NCBI GenBank assembly: GCA_905221605.1
Contig: CAJNDS010002825.1
Span: 1 to 62,000 of the forward strand
Direction: 5' to 3'
Origin: Symbiodinium natans
Taxonomy: Eukaryota; Sar; Dinophyceae; Suessiales; Symbiodiniaceae
Length of the DNA stretch: 62,000 nt
This document shows, one piece after another, positions 1-10,240 of this stretch. A model generated the notes under the pieces. That model ran no database searches and was not told the DNA's origin. It saw only the letters and a list, made by a program, of their open reading frames with translations. Every line of letters begins with the position of its first letter. Position 1 is the stretch's first letter. The position numbers and the translations under genes are program-made.

Positions 1-2
1 CT

Positions 3-216
3 GCTCACATGATGGGTTTCAACTAGTTTCTTGGGCTTCGGCTGAAAAAAAAAGCGGGGGGGTTGGGGGGGGCGCAGCCCCCCCCATTTGCAAACACAAT
101 GCTCACACGATGTTTTTCAACTAGTTTCTTGGGCTTTGAACGGCTTAAAAGAAGCGGGGGGGGTTGGGGGGTCTGCGCCCCCCATTTGCAAACACCCTGC
201 TCACATGATGTTATAT
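3..216. repeat. 98-bp GC-rich tandem repeat, about 2.2 copies
   Basis: Two full units start at 3 and 101 and a third begins at 199. Each opens with GCTCACA(T/C)GATG, passes through AACTAGTTTCTTGGGCTT and ends in long G and C runs followed by CATTTGCAAACAC. The third copy breaks off into a TA microsatellite. The G/C runs can pair with each other, so each unit can form a hairpin. The open frames here on both strands are by-products of the repeat. Confidence 0.85.
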
Positions 217-715
217 GTATGTGTATATATATATATATATATACTAGATAGACTATATAATATACATCATATATAAATAAATATAAATATATATATATAT
301 ATGTATATATAATATAATATATATATATATGTATATATAATATAATATATATATATATATATGTATATGTATGTATATATGTACATATATGTATATGTAT
401 ATATATATATATGTGTATATATATATATATAATGTCTATGAGAAATACAACAAAAAGACTATATATATATATACATAAATATACTAATAAATACAAATAT
501 ATGAATATATATTAAAATATTACTATAGTAATATATTCATATATTCATATATTCATATATTCATATATTCATATATTCATATATTCATATATTCATATAT
601 TCATATATTCATATATTCATATATTCATATATTAATGTATTAATATATATATATATATATATATATATGTATTAATGTATATTAATATATTAATATTAAT
701 ATGTTAATATCATAT
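217..715. repeat. AT microsatellite tract with an 8-bp ATATTCAT array
   Basis: The tract is almost purely A/T. It contains (TA)n blocks and, at about 533-632, some 12 uninterrupted copies of ATATTCAT. No gene is visible. The 157-residue Tyr/Ile open frame across it is a microsatellite artefact. Confidence 0.95.
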
Positions 716-841
716 TATACTGTATACATGTGTTTATCTTTGCAAAATTTACTTTACGTACTATAGGGTCAGGAGGCTCAGAGGCCCAGGAGGACCCGTG
801 AAAGGGCGCCAGAGGACCGAGAGACCGCGGGCCGAAAAAGC

Positions 842-975
842 ACAGGACCAGCAGACCACGAGACCAGCAGACCGGGAAACCAGCCGACCAGGGGACCAGC
901 AGACCAGGAGACCAGGGGACCAGGAGACCAGGAGACCAGCAGACCAGGGGACCACGGGACCAGGAGACCACCAAA
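842..975. repeat. 8-bp minisatellite ACCAG(C/G)(A/G)G
   Basis: About 15 octamers of the form ACCAGSRG lie in a row and end in an A-rich stretch with two AAAGTACCAAA words. All frames stay open because the unit lacks stop codons; no coding role is inferred. Confidence 0.9.
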
Positions 976-1136
976 AAAAAAAAAGTACCAAAACAAAAAA
1001 AAGTACCAAAAAAATAGGCCCTCCCTTTTGTGGCGCATTGCAGCGAAACCCCACGACCGTGAAGTTTCCTGCAATTCTGACCTGAACTCAGTTGCACAGC
1101 TGTCTAATCGAGGCCCTGAATCCCTTGGGATTCCTC

Positions 1137-1580
1137 CACGCAAGTTCAACGGGAGCCATTAGCCGGATGGATCAGAACCATGCAAGTTCAAGAAGGGGAG
1201 CCGTCAGCCGATGGTTAAAAGCCATGCAAGGTGGAGGCAAAAGCCGCAGGGTTACAAACCGTGCAAGTTCAAGAGAGGGAGCCATTAGCCGGATGGTTGA
1301 AATAGCCGGATGGGTAAACCCATGCAAATTCAAAAAGGGTGAGCCGTCAGCCGGATGGTTAAGAACCGCGCAAGTTCAAGAGGGGGAGCCCTTAGCCGGA
1401 TGGTGACAAACCACCCCCACAAGTTCAAGAGGGGGAGCCGTTAGCCGGATGGTTAAAAACCATGCACGAGGGGGAGCCAATAGCCGGATGCTTAAACACC
1501 ACGCAAATTCAAGGGGGGGGGGGGTAGCCGGATGGTTCAAAACCACGCAAGTTCAAGAGGGGGAGCCGTTCGCCGAAATG
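1137..1580. repeat. ~45-bp minisatellite with TTAGCCGGATGG core
   Basis: About nine imperfect units share CAAGTTCAAGAGGGGGAGCC followed by (A/G)TTAGCCGGATGGTTAAAAACC. Unit length varies because A and G runs differ. The 104-residue plus-strand frame is the translated repeat and shows no domain. Confidence 0.85.
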
Positions 1581-1802
1581 TGAAAATGGATTTGGCCCAC
1601 AGCAGAAAACAATGGGCTTCTTCTTGGTCGTCGGCTGACGAAGCAACTTCTACACAGCAATTCGTGGCAAGCACTCGCCATTCCCTGGGACAGTGGCCGA
1701 ACGTAGGTGTAATAATGGCCACCTGACAATTGAGTTCTCACGTGCCATTGCCATGCTGCCACGGCGTATTAAACCGACGAATCTAGGGCATCTGCTGTTG
1801 GC

Positions 1803-1841
1803 ATCACCGCAGTGGACCACTACAGAGTGCAGCAGGTAGTG
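1803..1841 (-). CDS. USP exon YLLHSVVVHCGD
   Basis: Corresponds to the YxLHAVLVHSGD strand just before the catalytic His. The expected GGHY continuation is not found in the next 200 bp of the minus strand, where the 1137-1580 minisatellite begins. Confidence 0.6.
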
Positions 1842-4800
1842 CCTCAAACGGAGCCCTGTTGGAGCATTGGACGAGCCCAAAAGCAAACCAACAGGAGCGG
1901 CTGAGGAGTTTTTTGGTTTCGGGCCCGGCGTTCGGCACGAACTCTTCAAGGTTCAGCCGTCGAGGAAACTCAAAATGGGTATTGAGTTTCACCTCATCGA
2001 CATATTGGTTGACTCTGTTGACTTTGAAAACATGCAGCATCGGGCGGGCCATGTCCATTCTCTCCCTGTCAAAGTGAAAGCGCTTGAGCTGCACATTGAG
2101 GACCGGAGGGAACTTCACAAACCGGATGCCCTGAACAGGATCAATGGACAGGATGGAAGCATCTGCTCTGAAGGTTGTGTGATACGGTCCGATACGGTGT
2201 CATAGCATGGTCAACGCACTCACCGTCACTGCAGGACCATTCCAGCCCACGTCGAGGAACGAACATGCTACAGTGTCTCGGCCTTCTTTGCGCGCTGCTT
2301 GCCGTGGCCTTCCGCCTTCTTTTGCAGCTCATGCAAGAAACAAACCAGCAAGCGAAATCATCTGCGCCACCTGCCCGTAGCCTCGTAAAGATTGTCACCG
2401 TCGAGCATCTCATCCGCAGTGAAGTCTTTGAGGGACTCCTCGCGAGCCAGGTCAGCGGCGTCAGCAGCAGAATATCAGGTAGATACGTGCTTCAGTTTCG
2501 AGTGTGCACCAAAAAATGGCTCGCAGCAAGCCGCAACGACTCCCGCGCAACGCACGGAAGTAGCACCCATCCCGACCCACTACCTGCCCGCCCCCAACTT
2601 CCGCACCACAACCCCACCAAACACAAGGCTTGCTAGCCAGAGGATCTCATCACGATCCAGCGCCTATGACACTTTGCCACAGACACCAAAATTCTCCTGC
2701 ACGAGCACCTTAAGCTGCCGAAGCTGATGGTACTACTAGTGCTACTGACGCGGCTGCGGCTGCAAATTTTGCGACCCCGGTTCTGCTGCGGAGGTGAAGC
2801 GTGATCCCCCAGTCCATGGTGCTTCCAGTGGCAGTCTATACGCACATGTACTAAACGTTTGGATTTGAAAGGATGGCTTTGTTGCAATGTCTACACGTTT
2901 GAGATTCCTGGGAGATTCCTGGGGAAAATTTCGTTGCAGTTTCTACACGTCCTGAGTTTCTGAGGAAGGTTTCGTTGCAACTTCTACACGTCTTGGATTC
3001 GCAAGGATGGTTTCGTTGCAATGTCTTCACGTTTGGGATTCCTGCAGAAGAAGACGCTGCAATTTCTACACGTCCTGAGCTTCTGAGGAAGGTTTCGTTA
3101 TAACTTCTACACGGATGGCTCTGATGCAATGTCTGCACGTTTGGGATTCCTGTGGAAGGATACGTTGCAACTTCATACAACTTCTACACGTCCTGAGCTT
3201 CTGAGATCTTCTGAGGAAGGTTTCGCTGCAATTTTTGCACGTCTTGGATTTGAAAGGCTGGCTTCGTTGCAATGTCTACACGTTTGGGATTCCTGAGGAA
3301 GGCTTCGTTGCAATTTCTGCATGTCCTGAGTTTCGGAGGAAGGTTTCGTTGCAAGTTCTACACGTCTTGCATTTGAAAGGCTGGCGTCGTTGCAATGTCT
3401 ACCCGATTGGGATTCCTGAGGAAGGTTTCGTTGCAATTTCTACACGTCCTGAGTTTCGGAGAAAGGTTTCGTTGCAACTTCTACACGTCTTGCATTTGAA
3501 AGGCTGGCTTCGTTGCAATGTCTACACGTTTGGGAGTCCCGAAGAAGGCTTCGTTACAACTTCTACACGTCCTGAGTTTCGGAGGAACTTGTCGTTGCAA
3601 CTTCTACACGTCTTGGAGTCGAAAGGGTGGCTCCGTTGCAATGTCTGCACGTTTAGGCTTCCCGAGGAAGGTTGCGCTGCAATTTCTACACGTCCTGAGT
3701 TTCTGAGGAACTTGTCGTTGCAACTTCTACACGTCTTGCATTTGCAATGTCTGCACGTTTGGGATTCCTGAGGAAGGTTTCGTTGCAGTTTCTCCACGTC
3801 CTGCGTTTCGCAGGAAGGTTCCGTTGCAACTTCTACACGTCTTGCATTTGAAAGGCTGGCTTCGTTGCAATGTCTGCACGTTTGGGATTCCTGAGGAAGG
3901 TTTCGTTGCAATTTCTACACGTCCTGAGTTTCGGAGAAAGGTTTCGTTGCAACTTCGCAATGTCTACACGTTGGGGATTCCCGAGAAAGGTTTCGTTGCA
4001 ATTTCTACACATCTAACTTTCGGAGGAAGCTTTCGTTGCAAGTTCTACACGTCTTGCATTTGAAAGGCTGGCTTCGTTGCAATGTCTACACGTTTGGGAT
4101 TCCCGAAGAAGGTTTCGTTGCAATTTCTACCTATCTAACTTTCGGAGGAAGCTTTCGTTGCAAGTTCTACACGTCTTGCATTTGAAAGGCTTGCGTCGTT
4201 GCAATGTCTACACGTTTGGGATTCCTGAGGAAGGTTTCGTTGCAATTTCTACACGTTCTGAATTTCGGAGGAACTTGTCGTTGCAACTTCTACACGTCTT
4301 GGAGTCGAAAGGGTGGCTTCGTTGGAATGTCTGCACGCTTGGGATTCCCGAAGAAGGTTTCATTGCAATTTCTACAGTACACGTCCTGGGTTTCGGTGGA
4401 TGGTTCCGTTGCAGCTTCTACACGTACACGCTTGGGATTCCTGAGCAAGGTTTCGTTGCAATTTCTGCATGTCCTGAGTTTCGGAGGAAGGTTTTGTTGC
4501 AACTTCTACACGTCTTGCATTTGAAAGGCTGGCTTCGTTGCAATGTCTACACGTTTGGGATTCCTGAGGAAGGTTTCGTTGCAATTTCTCCACGTCCTGA
4601 GTTTCGGAGGAAGGTTCCGTTGCAACTTCTACACGTCTTGCATTTGAAAGGCTGGCTTCGTTGCAATGTCTACACGTTTGGTGTGCTTCTCCAGCAGAGG
4701 CTGCTCAAGCAGAATGGAAGCTGGAGTGCCTTGCCTGCTGTACCCTTGGGGAGGTAGGTAGTGAGGAAATCATAGGCCACGCTAACGAGCACTGCAGTTC

Positions 4801-6095
4801 CTCTATGGTCTGGAGGTGGATTCCCTTTTCGTTCTTTATGTTCAGCTGGATGTCGTAAAACCTTGGCTGCAAGATGTTTACTCTTCGCGACTTGGAGCAG
4901 TCTCACAGTCTCACACGACAGCTCACGAGAATTCTGAGGGATCAAACGTTTCGCGCCTTTTGGAAGTGTAGTCGACCTCGGCATGACATTACCTGACACT
5001 CTGACTAGTTCTTGCTGCCGGAACCAATTGTGAAGCTGAGCCGCATCTAGACACTCAACGCGGTTCTCCATCTCGCCCTCAAACAGCCTAGTTTCCGGAG
5101 CTGAGACTTGCCAGAGTTGTGGACTGGATCGCATTGATTGCTATCAGCGGGAATACAGCCTCTTGATGGAATCACCCATGTTTGTGTTTCTCATCTGCTC
5201 CTGCCACTTGAAGGCCAGTCGGCTGGCATGACACAGACCTATTTTCATGAACTGGCCTCGAGCCGACCACACAAGATCCTGCTCAGCTCCTGCAGACAAA
5301 AGACGACCTGTGTTGGCCAACTGAGATTTTTCCCTCTGAAGTGTCCTGTACGTCATGCTGGGTGAACGCATCAGTCGTGTCCCAGCCGAAAGACCTCATG
5401 AGCTCCTTGCAACTCACGGCCTCGCAAATGCGGGCCGGGACGGCTCCTTGTGCATGACCCATTCGTTCCAAAGTCTCTCCCGCCTGCTTGGAGGTTTGCA
5501 GTCCGTAGAAGACGTTCTGCAGTGCCTGATAGCCGCACTCATTCTTCACTAGTTTACTTGCTGCATGTCGAACAAGACGCGGCTGTGCCTGGATCAAGGA
5601 AATGTCTCCTCACATGTGGAAACTCATGAAAGCATCTGCATGATTCCAACAGCCGTTTTGCAGCAGGCCTTCTGCATCCGTGTTGCCAACCGCTGCCGTC
5701 TTCCCGCACTCGATGGAATAAACACTTCGCCTAAGCCGAGGCTCAGCAATGACTGGGAGGTCAAGAGGAGACTGCCAGCCGAGCCTGAACTCTCCAACAT
5801 GGAAAAGGGACTGAAGCAAGCTGCTCATGTAGCACCTGGTGTACAGAAGTGGGTGCGAATAGAGGCACGGAAGCGCAGCCTTATCATGCATTCCGAAGCT
5901 TGGGAATTCATCCCAGCGGGTATGGGCATTCAAACTCGCCAGGTCTACGTTGCGCCATGGTTCACCAAGCCGACGTAGCCGACGTAGCCGACTTCCTTCC
6001 TGGCCACACCAATTTCAGAGTCTGCAGCCGGGCACGATGCCCAATCACAACACGCAATCAAGCCACTCAGCGTTCCTACCCACCGTACGTCGGAG
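1803..6095 (-). CDS. USP7/UBP12-type ubiquitin-specific protease, multi-exon (partial)
   Basis: A split minus-strand gene. Read from 6095 down to 1803, successive short open blocks follow the catalytic core of the USP7 family (peptidase C19) in the correct order: YVGLVNHGAT, CYMSSLLQSLF (nucleophile Cys box), RSVYSIECG, ALQNVFYGLQTS, ELMRSFGWDTTDAFTQHDVQ, QEQMRNTNMGDSIKR, LFEGEMENRVECLD, FYDIQLNIK, LDGDNLYEA, FPPVLNVQLKRFHFD, FEFPRRLNLEEF and YLLHSVVVHCGD. Such enzymes remove ubiquitin from proteins in nucleus and cytosol. Some blocks join by clean GT-AG or GC-AG introns; the largest intron (about 4.79 to 2.47 kb) holds a satellite array. I do not see the His box (GGHY-like) that should follow the last block, nor an N-terminal MATH domain, so either exons are missed or the gene is truncated. 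Family assignment is firm; exon borders and functionality are not. Confidence 0.75.
1921..2190 (-). CDS. USP exon(s) FPPVLNVQLKRF to FEFPRRLNLEEF
   Basis: The block reads GIRFVKFPPVLNVQLKRFHF then, after 19 residues, KLNTHFEFPRRLNLEEFVP. LPPVLxLQLxRFxYD and the FEFPxxLxLxxF stretch are hallmark USP motifs. The 19 intervening residues are absent from family members and may be a retained 57-nt intron. Confidence 0.75.
2379..2470 (-). CDS. USP exon SLKDFTADEMLDGDNLYEA
   Basis: Minus-strand block with the LDGDNxY motif that follows the FxxF helix of USP7-like enzymes. A nearby open block at about 2330-2275 (ELQKKAEGHGKQRAKKAE) may be the next, charged segment. Confidence 0.65.
2850..4690. repeat. 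41-bp satellite array in a 123-bp three-part higher-order pattern
   Basis: About 45 units, nearly all 41 bp, each start GTTGCAA then (T/C)(T/G)TCTACACGT. Three unit types tend to alternate: one with TTTGGGATTCCTGAGGAAGG, one with CCTGAGTTTCGGAGGAAGG and one with CTTGCATTTGAAAGGCTGG. Three units make 123 bp, a multiple of three, so long open frames run on both strands (up to 226 residues plus, 129 minus). The array lies between USP blocks at 4795 and 2470, so it is intronic if that gene is expressed. Confidence 0.9.
4795..4870 (-). CDS. USP exon FYDIQLNIK
   Basis: FYDIQLNIKNEKGIHLQTIE reads from 4860 down. The [FY]YDIQLxIKG signature is highly characteristic of USP7-like proteases. A possible upstream part (SKSRR) is in the same frame at about 4900. 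Confidence 0.65.
5044..5087 (-). CDS. USP exon LFEGEMENRVECLD
   Basis: Minus-strand block matching the LFxGxMxxxIxC part of the USP fold that precedes the zinc-ribbon-derived region. The frame stays open further, but similarity stops at about 5044. Confidence 0.65.
5088..5159 (-). other. 72-nt GC-AG intron flanked by a 7-bp direct repeat
   Basis: The intron begins GCTGTATTCC and ends AAACTAG. Splicing joins AAG AG to G CTG TTT GAG, giving Lys-Arg-Leu-Phe-Glu. The word AGGCTGT spans both junctions (5161-5155 and 5089-5083). Junction repeats of this sort fit an inserted intron and are reported for dinoflagellate introns. Confidence 0.65.
5160..5206 (-). CDS. USP exon QEQMRNTNMGDSIKR
   Basis: Reads WQEQMRNTNMGDSIK and ends AAG AG at 5160. 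It corresponds to the segment just before the LFxG motif in USP7. The 5' border was not resolved. Confidence 0.6.
5346..5543 (-). CDS. USP exon(s) ALQNVFYGLQ to QHDVQ
   Basis: Residues NECGYQALQNVFYGLQTS (5543-5490) and CKELMRSFGWDTTDAFTQ-HDVQ (5411-5346) are the family helices after the Cys box. About 26 residues separate them, more than usual, and the stretch begins with GCGGGAGAGAC after AAGCAG, so a further short GC-AG intron may lie here. Confidence 0.7.
5691..5730 (-). CDS. USP exon RSVYSIECG
   Basis: Reads RSVYSIECGKTAA and matches the segment that follows the Cys-box helix in USP7-like enzymes. The 3' border is uncertain. Confidence 0.5.
5785..5835 (-). CDS. USP exon with catalytic cysteine
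   Basis: Reads CYMSSLLQSLFHVGEFR from 5835 down. The first Cys is the expected nucleophile. The block is followed by GC at 5784-5783 and an AG at 5732-5731, so a 54-nt GC-AG intron is possible; the same 54 nt are open in frame and could instead be an 18-residue insertion. Confidence 0.7.
5836..5948 (-). other. GT-AG intron inside the USP Cys box
   Basis: 113 nt beginning GTAGAC and ending CACCAG on the minus strand. Removing it joins GCA AC to G TGC TAC ATG, giving Ala-Thr-Cys-Tyr-Met, exactly the family motif. This supports both the gene and the splice pair. Confidence 0.7.
5949..6095 (-). CDS. USP exon ending in the Gly-Ala-Thr of the Cys box
   Basis: Minus-strand frame reading KEVGYVGYVGLVNHGAT up to 5949, preceded by an open stretch to about 6095 of uncertain status. 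YVGLxNxGAT is the standard lead-in to the USP nucleophile. GYV is duplicated by a short repeat. The exon ends in GCAAC, followed by a GT donor at 5948-5947. Confidence 0.7.
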
Positions 6096-6430
6096 AAACG
6101 GCTGAACAAAGGTCGCAGCAACAGTCAAAAACAAAGAAAGTGTTGTTCTTGCTTAGCTTCGTCTTCTTTTGGGTTAGCTGAGCTGCGCTTGATTTCGTCA
6201 GATTTTTGGGCTTGAATATTGAGCAGGCTGCTCATCCTGCAACGGTCTTAACAGAATCCTGTCTGCAAGACGGTTCACTTGCGAGAAAACCGACACTCGA
6301 GCTGAGGCCATGACTACGATACATGTCTTCATGTGCCGAGAGCACGTTGGGAAACACAAATTCAGACCTAAATGGGGCTCCCAAACTGGCTGGGATCAGT
6401 GCGGGCGGAATTCCACAGACCTCAATACAT
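6096..6430. other. no gene recognised
   Basis: Mixed-composition DNA upstream of the USP gene. It could hold the MATH exons expected for a USP7 relative, but I see no motif that supports this. Confidence 0.4.
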
Positions 6431-6431
6431 C

Positions 6432-6461
6432 ATGTATATATATATATATATATATATGTGC
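6432..6461. repeat. (TA)n microsatellite
   Basis: About 12 TA dinucleotides. Confidence 0.9.
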
Positions 6462-6654
6462 TTCCCCCCCCCCGGGAGATCTACTATTTTTACATACCTT
6501 TACTATCCAGAATCCCTTCCGATCTAGTCCCTCGTAACAATAACAGATCCTGAATCAACCCTAAACACCGAACCGGCAATTCGCCTCAGCTTCCTGCCAA
6601 GAAGCGTCTGGAGCAAGCAGACCCAAATCAGCCCTCCTTCCCCCCAACTCTGAC

Positions 6655-6805
6655 GCCACCCGCCCCCCCCCCCCCCGCCCTATGGGACCCCGATCGCTTG
6701 GAGCAGCTGCAAACCGATACCTGTCTCCTCCTACAGGGCAGTGCACCACACACCCGCCCCACCCCACCCCCCCCCCCCCAACCCCCCCCCCCCCCCAACC
6801 CCACC
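6655..6805. repeat. poly-C tracts (G-runs on the minus strand)
   Basis: C runs of 8 to 14 nt separated by CCACC and AACC words. On the minus strand the runs meet the simple G-quadruplex pattern. The Gly/Trp-rich minus-strand frames are artefacts. Confidence 0.85.
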
Positions 6806-7079
6806 CGCTCTGGGCCGGCCCGGCTGCCGAAGCGGCGCGTGCAAGCAATTAAGCCGGAAATAGTGAACACGTATTTGCTCACAGTATTCTCGCGTCCCCG
6901 GGGCTTACAGTACATGAGTTTTCCGCATCACCTTATGTGCTCGAATACTTCCTAGTCTTACGGTTCGCGGCTTCTCCATTATCTGTATTTGATATGCAAT
7001 ACATATACCTGCAGCGGGTACTTATTCTACTTCTCCTTTGCACTTCCACAGGAGGCAAAGACTACAAACATAGGCAGAA

Positions 7080-8300
7080 CTCTATGCGATTTATGGTTTA
7101 GGATTTAAGCCCCAAGGTGGGTATAAGGTTCTAATCCTATAGAGAGTATACCGTTGTCACCCTAAACCCTATATGCTTCAAGGCTTAGGAAAACATGTAA
7201 AGTTTAAATCCCTGAAATTTTAGGGTTGCGTTTTGGCAGTGCCCCGAACCTCAAACTCTAAACCTTTAACCCCTCATAGCGTGTAAACCCTATAGGGCTA
7301 ACCCCGATAGGGTAGATAAACCCTGAAAAACCTAACCCGAAAGGGGCCCTATAGGGTTTAAGGCTTGAACTAGTTTGAATGCCCAAGCCTAAGTTTAAAT
7401 CCCCAGACCTTAAACCTTTAAAAGCCCTGTAGGGCTTCAAAGTTTTAATGCCTAAGCCTGATGTACCTAAGGTCTGGGCATTTACACCTTCAATAACCCT
7501 GAACCCTACATGCATTAAGCTTAAGGAAAACAGTAAAGGGGTTAAATCTCTGAGGATTTTGGGTTACGTTTTTGCAATGACCTAAACCTTAAACGCTGAA
7601 CCTTTGACCCCTATAGGGTGAAAACCCTATAGGGCTGCCCCGAATAAGGTGGACAAACCCTGAAAAAACCTAAACCTTTAACCCCTAGAGGCTGAAAGGT
7701 TTTGAACCTACACCTTTAAACCTACAGCGTTCAAAGGTAAGCTATTCGGTTTAAATACCTAACCCTACAGGGACACTAAAGGGATTAAGGCATTAAACCA
7801 GTTTGAATGCCCAAACCTAGGTTTCAATCCCCAGGCTTTAAACCTTTACAAGCCTTATAAGGTTTAAAGGTTTTAATGCCTAAGCCTGATGTACCTAAGG
7901 CCTGGGCATTTATACCTTCAGCGTTATAACCCTCAACCCTATATGCTTGAAGGCTTAAGGAAAACACTAAAGGGGTTAAATCCCTGAGGGTTTAGGGTTA
8001 CGTTTTGGCAATGCCCTCAACCATAAATCCTGAGCCCCAACCCCTGTGGAGTTAAAACAACCCTATAGGGCGAACCCCGATAGGGTAGATAAACCCTTGA
8101 AGAACCCTAAGCCTTTAGACCCTTCAGGGCTTAAAGGTTTTGAACCTAAACCTTTAAACCTATAGCGTTTAAAGGTAACCTATTCGGTTTGAATGCCTAA
8201 CCCTATAGGGGCCCTCTAGGGTTTAAGGCTTAAACCAATTGGAATGCCCAAACCTAGGTTTGAATCCCCAGGCCTTAATCCTTTAAAAGCCTTTTAGAGT
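7080..8300. repeat. degenerate CCCTAAA/CCTATAGGG repeat region, tandem units of about 340-440 bp
   Basis: Built from variants of AACCCTA, CCCTATAGGG and CCTTTAAACC. Larger units are visible: AAATC(C/T)CTGA.. followed by GGGTT(G/A)CGTTTT and a GCAATG- or GCAGTG-like word recurs at about 7205, 7543 and 7978. The heptamers resemble the TTTAGGG telomere type but are too degenerate for an active telomere. No gene seen. Confidence 0.75.
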
Positions 8301-8329
8301 TGCGCTTGCCCCATGGCTACAACTAGAAG

Positions 8330-8610
8330 GTTGAGGGCCAGAAAGTTTCAACGGGATCTTGAATCCTGGATCCCGGGGATTTGAAGTTCAAAACCCCGGA
8401 TTAATTTTCAAAACACCCCTGCCGATTGAATTCAATCGGAAACGAGTGCATTCAATCGGCCGGGATCCAAGATTTGAGATTCCAAGATGACTCGGCAAGA
8501 GTCCTGGGAAATCTTGGATCTTGGATCTTGGATCCCGGCCGAATGAATTCATTCGGCCGGGATCCGAGATTTGAGATTCCAAGATGTCTCGGTAAGATGG
8601 CGGGGGCACT
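8330..8610. repeat. palindrome-rich element with GGATCC/GAATTC dyads
   Basis: Contains a perfect 18-bp palindrome centred on GAATTC (CCGATTGAATTCAATCGG at about 8421-8438) and a perfect 36-bp palindrome at 8530-8565 with centre GAATGAATTCATTC. CAAGATTTGAGATTCCAAG-like words occur on both sides (8468 and 8567 onward). It could be a MITE or a hairpin satellite; no terminal inverted repeat or TSD was established. Confidence 0.7.
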
Positions 8611-8749
8611 TTCAGTGTGAGGCATATGCAATTTCATTATGAGGCAAACGGCTTTTGTTTCATTGTGACATTTCATTATGAAGCAGACGGATTTTATTTC
8701 ATTGTTAAAGAAAGATGGTAAAACGGTAGATCTTTGAAGGGGGGGGGTA

Positions 8750-8790
8750 CCATACATATATATATGTGTATATGTATAGAAATATGTATG
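8750..8790. repeat. short TA/TG microsatellite
   Basis: Alternating TATATG words after a run of nine G. Confidence 0.7.
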
Positions 8791-8799
8791 ACTATACAG

Positions 8800-9720
8800 G
8801 GCTGTGGCTGTTGATCAGGGAAGTTATTGTTCACTAGAAAGCGAGAACAATCAGAACATCCCAGGGATGGCAGTACTACTTAGCCTGAGGCACCACAGGT
8901 ACAAGCCCACAAGTCCCCACGGTGGGCCCGACAAAGTGCCCTTTTTGCCCCTAATGTTCAGGCACCGGATGTCCAAAAACTGTAAATGGCCGAAGATTCA
9001 GATAACAGGCGTGTACATGTTTGCCGCCGACAGAATTCATTGAGAGAGTGCCTGTGCATTACCTGGCCGGCGCTTGGTAGGGAATGATGGAGTGAATCCG
9101 ATAGTCCCCTCATATTCCATTATCTAAGACCCTATCAGCCATTCCCTCCTACTAAGCATCAGCCAGAAAGAAGAAGGACGGACAAGGAGTAAACAAGCGG
9201 CTAGGGTCTAGGGGGGGTTCCTTTGTCTACCCCCTGAGCCTGAATATATACACCCCCACAAGGGACCCCTGTTTTTGTAGACCTAACCAAGTAATTAATC
9301 AGCAAGGCTGGCTTCGTAATGGATGCGAAATATGGACGCAACAGGAACAACCATCAAAAACATCTGAGCAGGGCGAGTTTGGCAAAGTGGTGGACTGCGT
9401 GCACCTTACGGCCACGTAGCACCACAGGAACAAGAATTCCTAAACATCAGGGAGTGGAAATCACGGCAGTGGCGTTGCGACCGAGGGCAACGCAATAGGA
9501 ACAAAAGGGCGCGTCCAAAAAAAAATTGCTTTGGCGTTCCCCCCCGTGTTCGCGAGCGTCGCGCCGGGGATTGGTGCTGGCATGGGGAGGGTTGTTTGGG
9601 CCCTGTCTGGCTCTTGCGCCTACAGTAGCTTGCGAAACCTGTGGTTTGCCTGAACTGACTCACCCGGCTTGAACTTCCGCCCCCACCGCGTGAACTGCAC
9701 AACTCCCTATGAAGACAGAA
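8800..9720. other. no gene recognised
   Basis: Low-copy-looking DNA. A short plus-strand frame at about 9365-9400 reads QGEFGKVVDC, like a kinase glycine loop, but has no continuation. Nothing else is supported. Confidence 0.4.
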
Positions 9721-9721
9721 G

Positions 9722-10240
9722 ACGAGTATGTTTATATGTTTATATGTTTATATGTTTATATGTTTATATGTTTATATGTTTATATGTTTAGATGTTTATA
9801 TGTTTATATGTTTATATGTTTATATGTTTATATGTTTATATGTTTATATGTTTATATGTTTATATGTTTATATGTTTATATGTGCATATGTTTGTACAAA
9901 CATATATATATATATGTTTATATGCTTGCATGTATGTATGTATGTATGTATGTATGTATGTATGTGTGTGTGTGTGTTTACGTGTATGCATGTGTATGTA
10001 TGCGTACGTGTGTGTATGTGTGTGTGTATGTCTGTGTATGTCTGCGTATGTCTGCGTATGTCTGCGTATGTCTGCGTATGTCTGCGTATGTCTGCGTATG
10101 TCTGCATATGTCTGCGTATGTCTGCGTATGTCTGGGTATGTGTGTATGCGTGTATGTGTGCATGTGCGTATGTGGGTATGCGTTTATGTGTGTATGTGTG
10201 TACGTGTGTATGTCTATGTGTCTACGTAGTATGTGTATAT
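9722..10240. repeat. compound microsatellite: TTTATATG, ATGT, then TCTGCGTATG arrays
   Basis: About 20 copies of the octamer TTTATATG (9728-9890) pass into ATGT tetramers, TG-rich DNA and then about 12 copies of a TCTGCGTATG decamer (10020-10140). Every plus-strand frame is open for 145 to 211 residues and Cys/Tyr/Val-rich; these are not genes. Confidence 0.95.

Noticed and set aside
3235-4757. Long plus- and minus-strand ORFs in the 41-bp array
   Set aside because: The 123-bp period keeps frames open on both strands; no protein domain and both strands equally open.
9360-9410. QGEFGKVVDC, like a protein-kinase glycine loop
   Set aside because: Only about 12 residues, followed by a stop and no VAVK or later kinase motif on either side.
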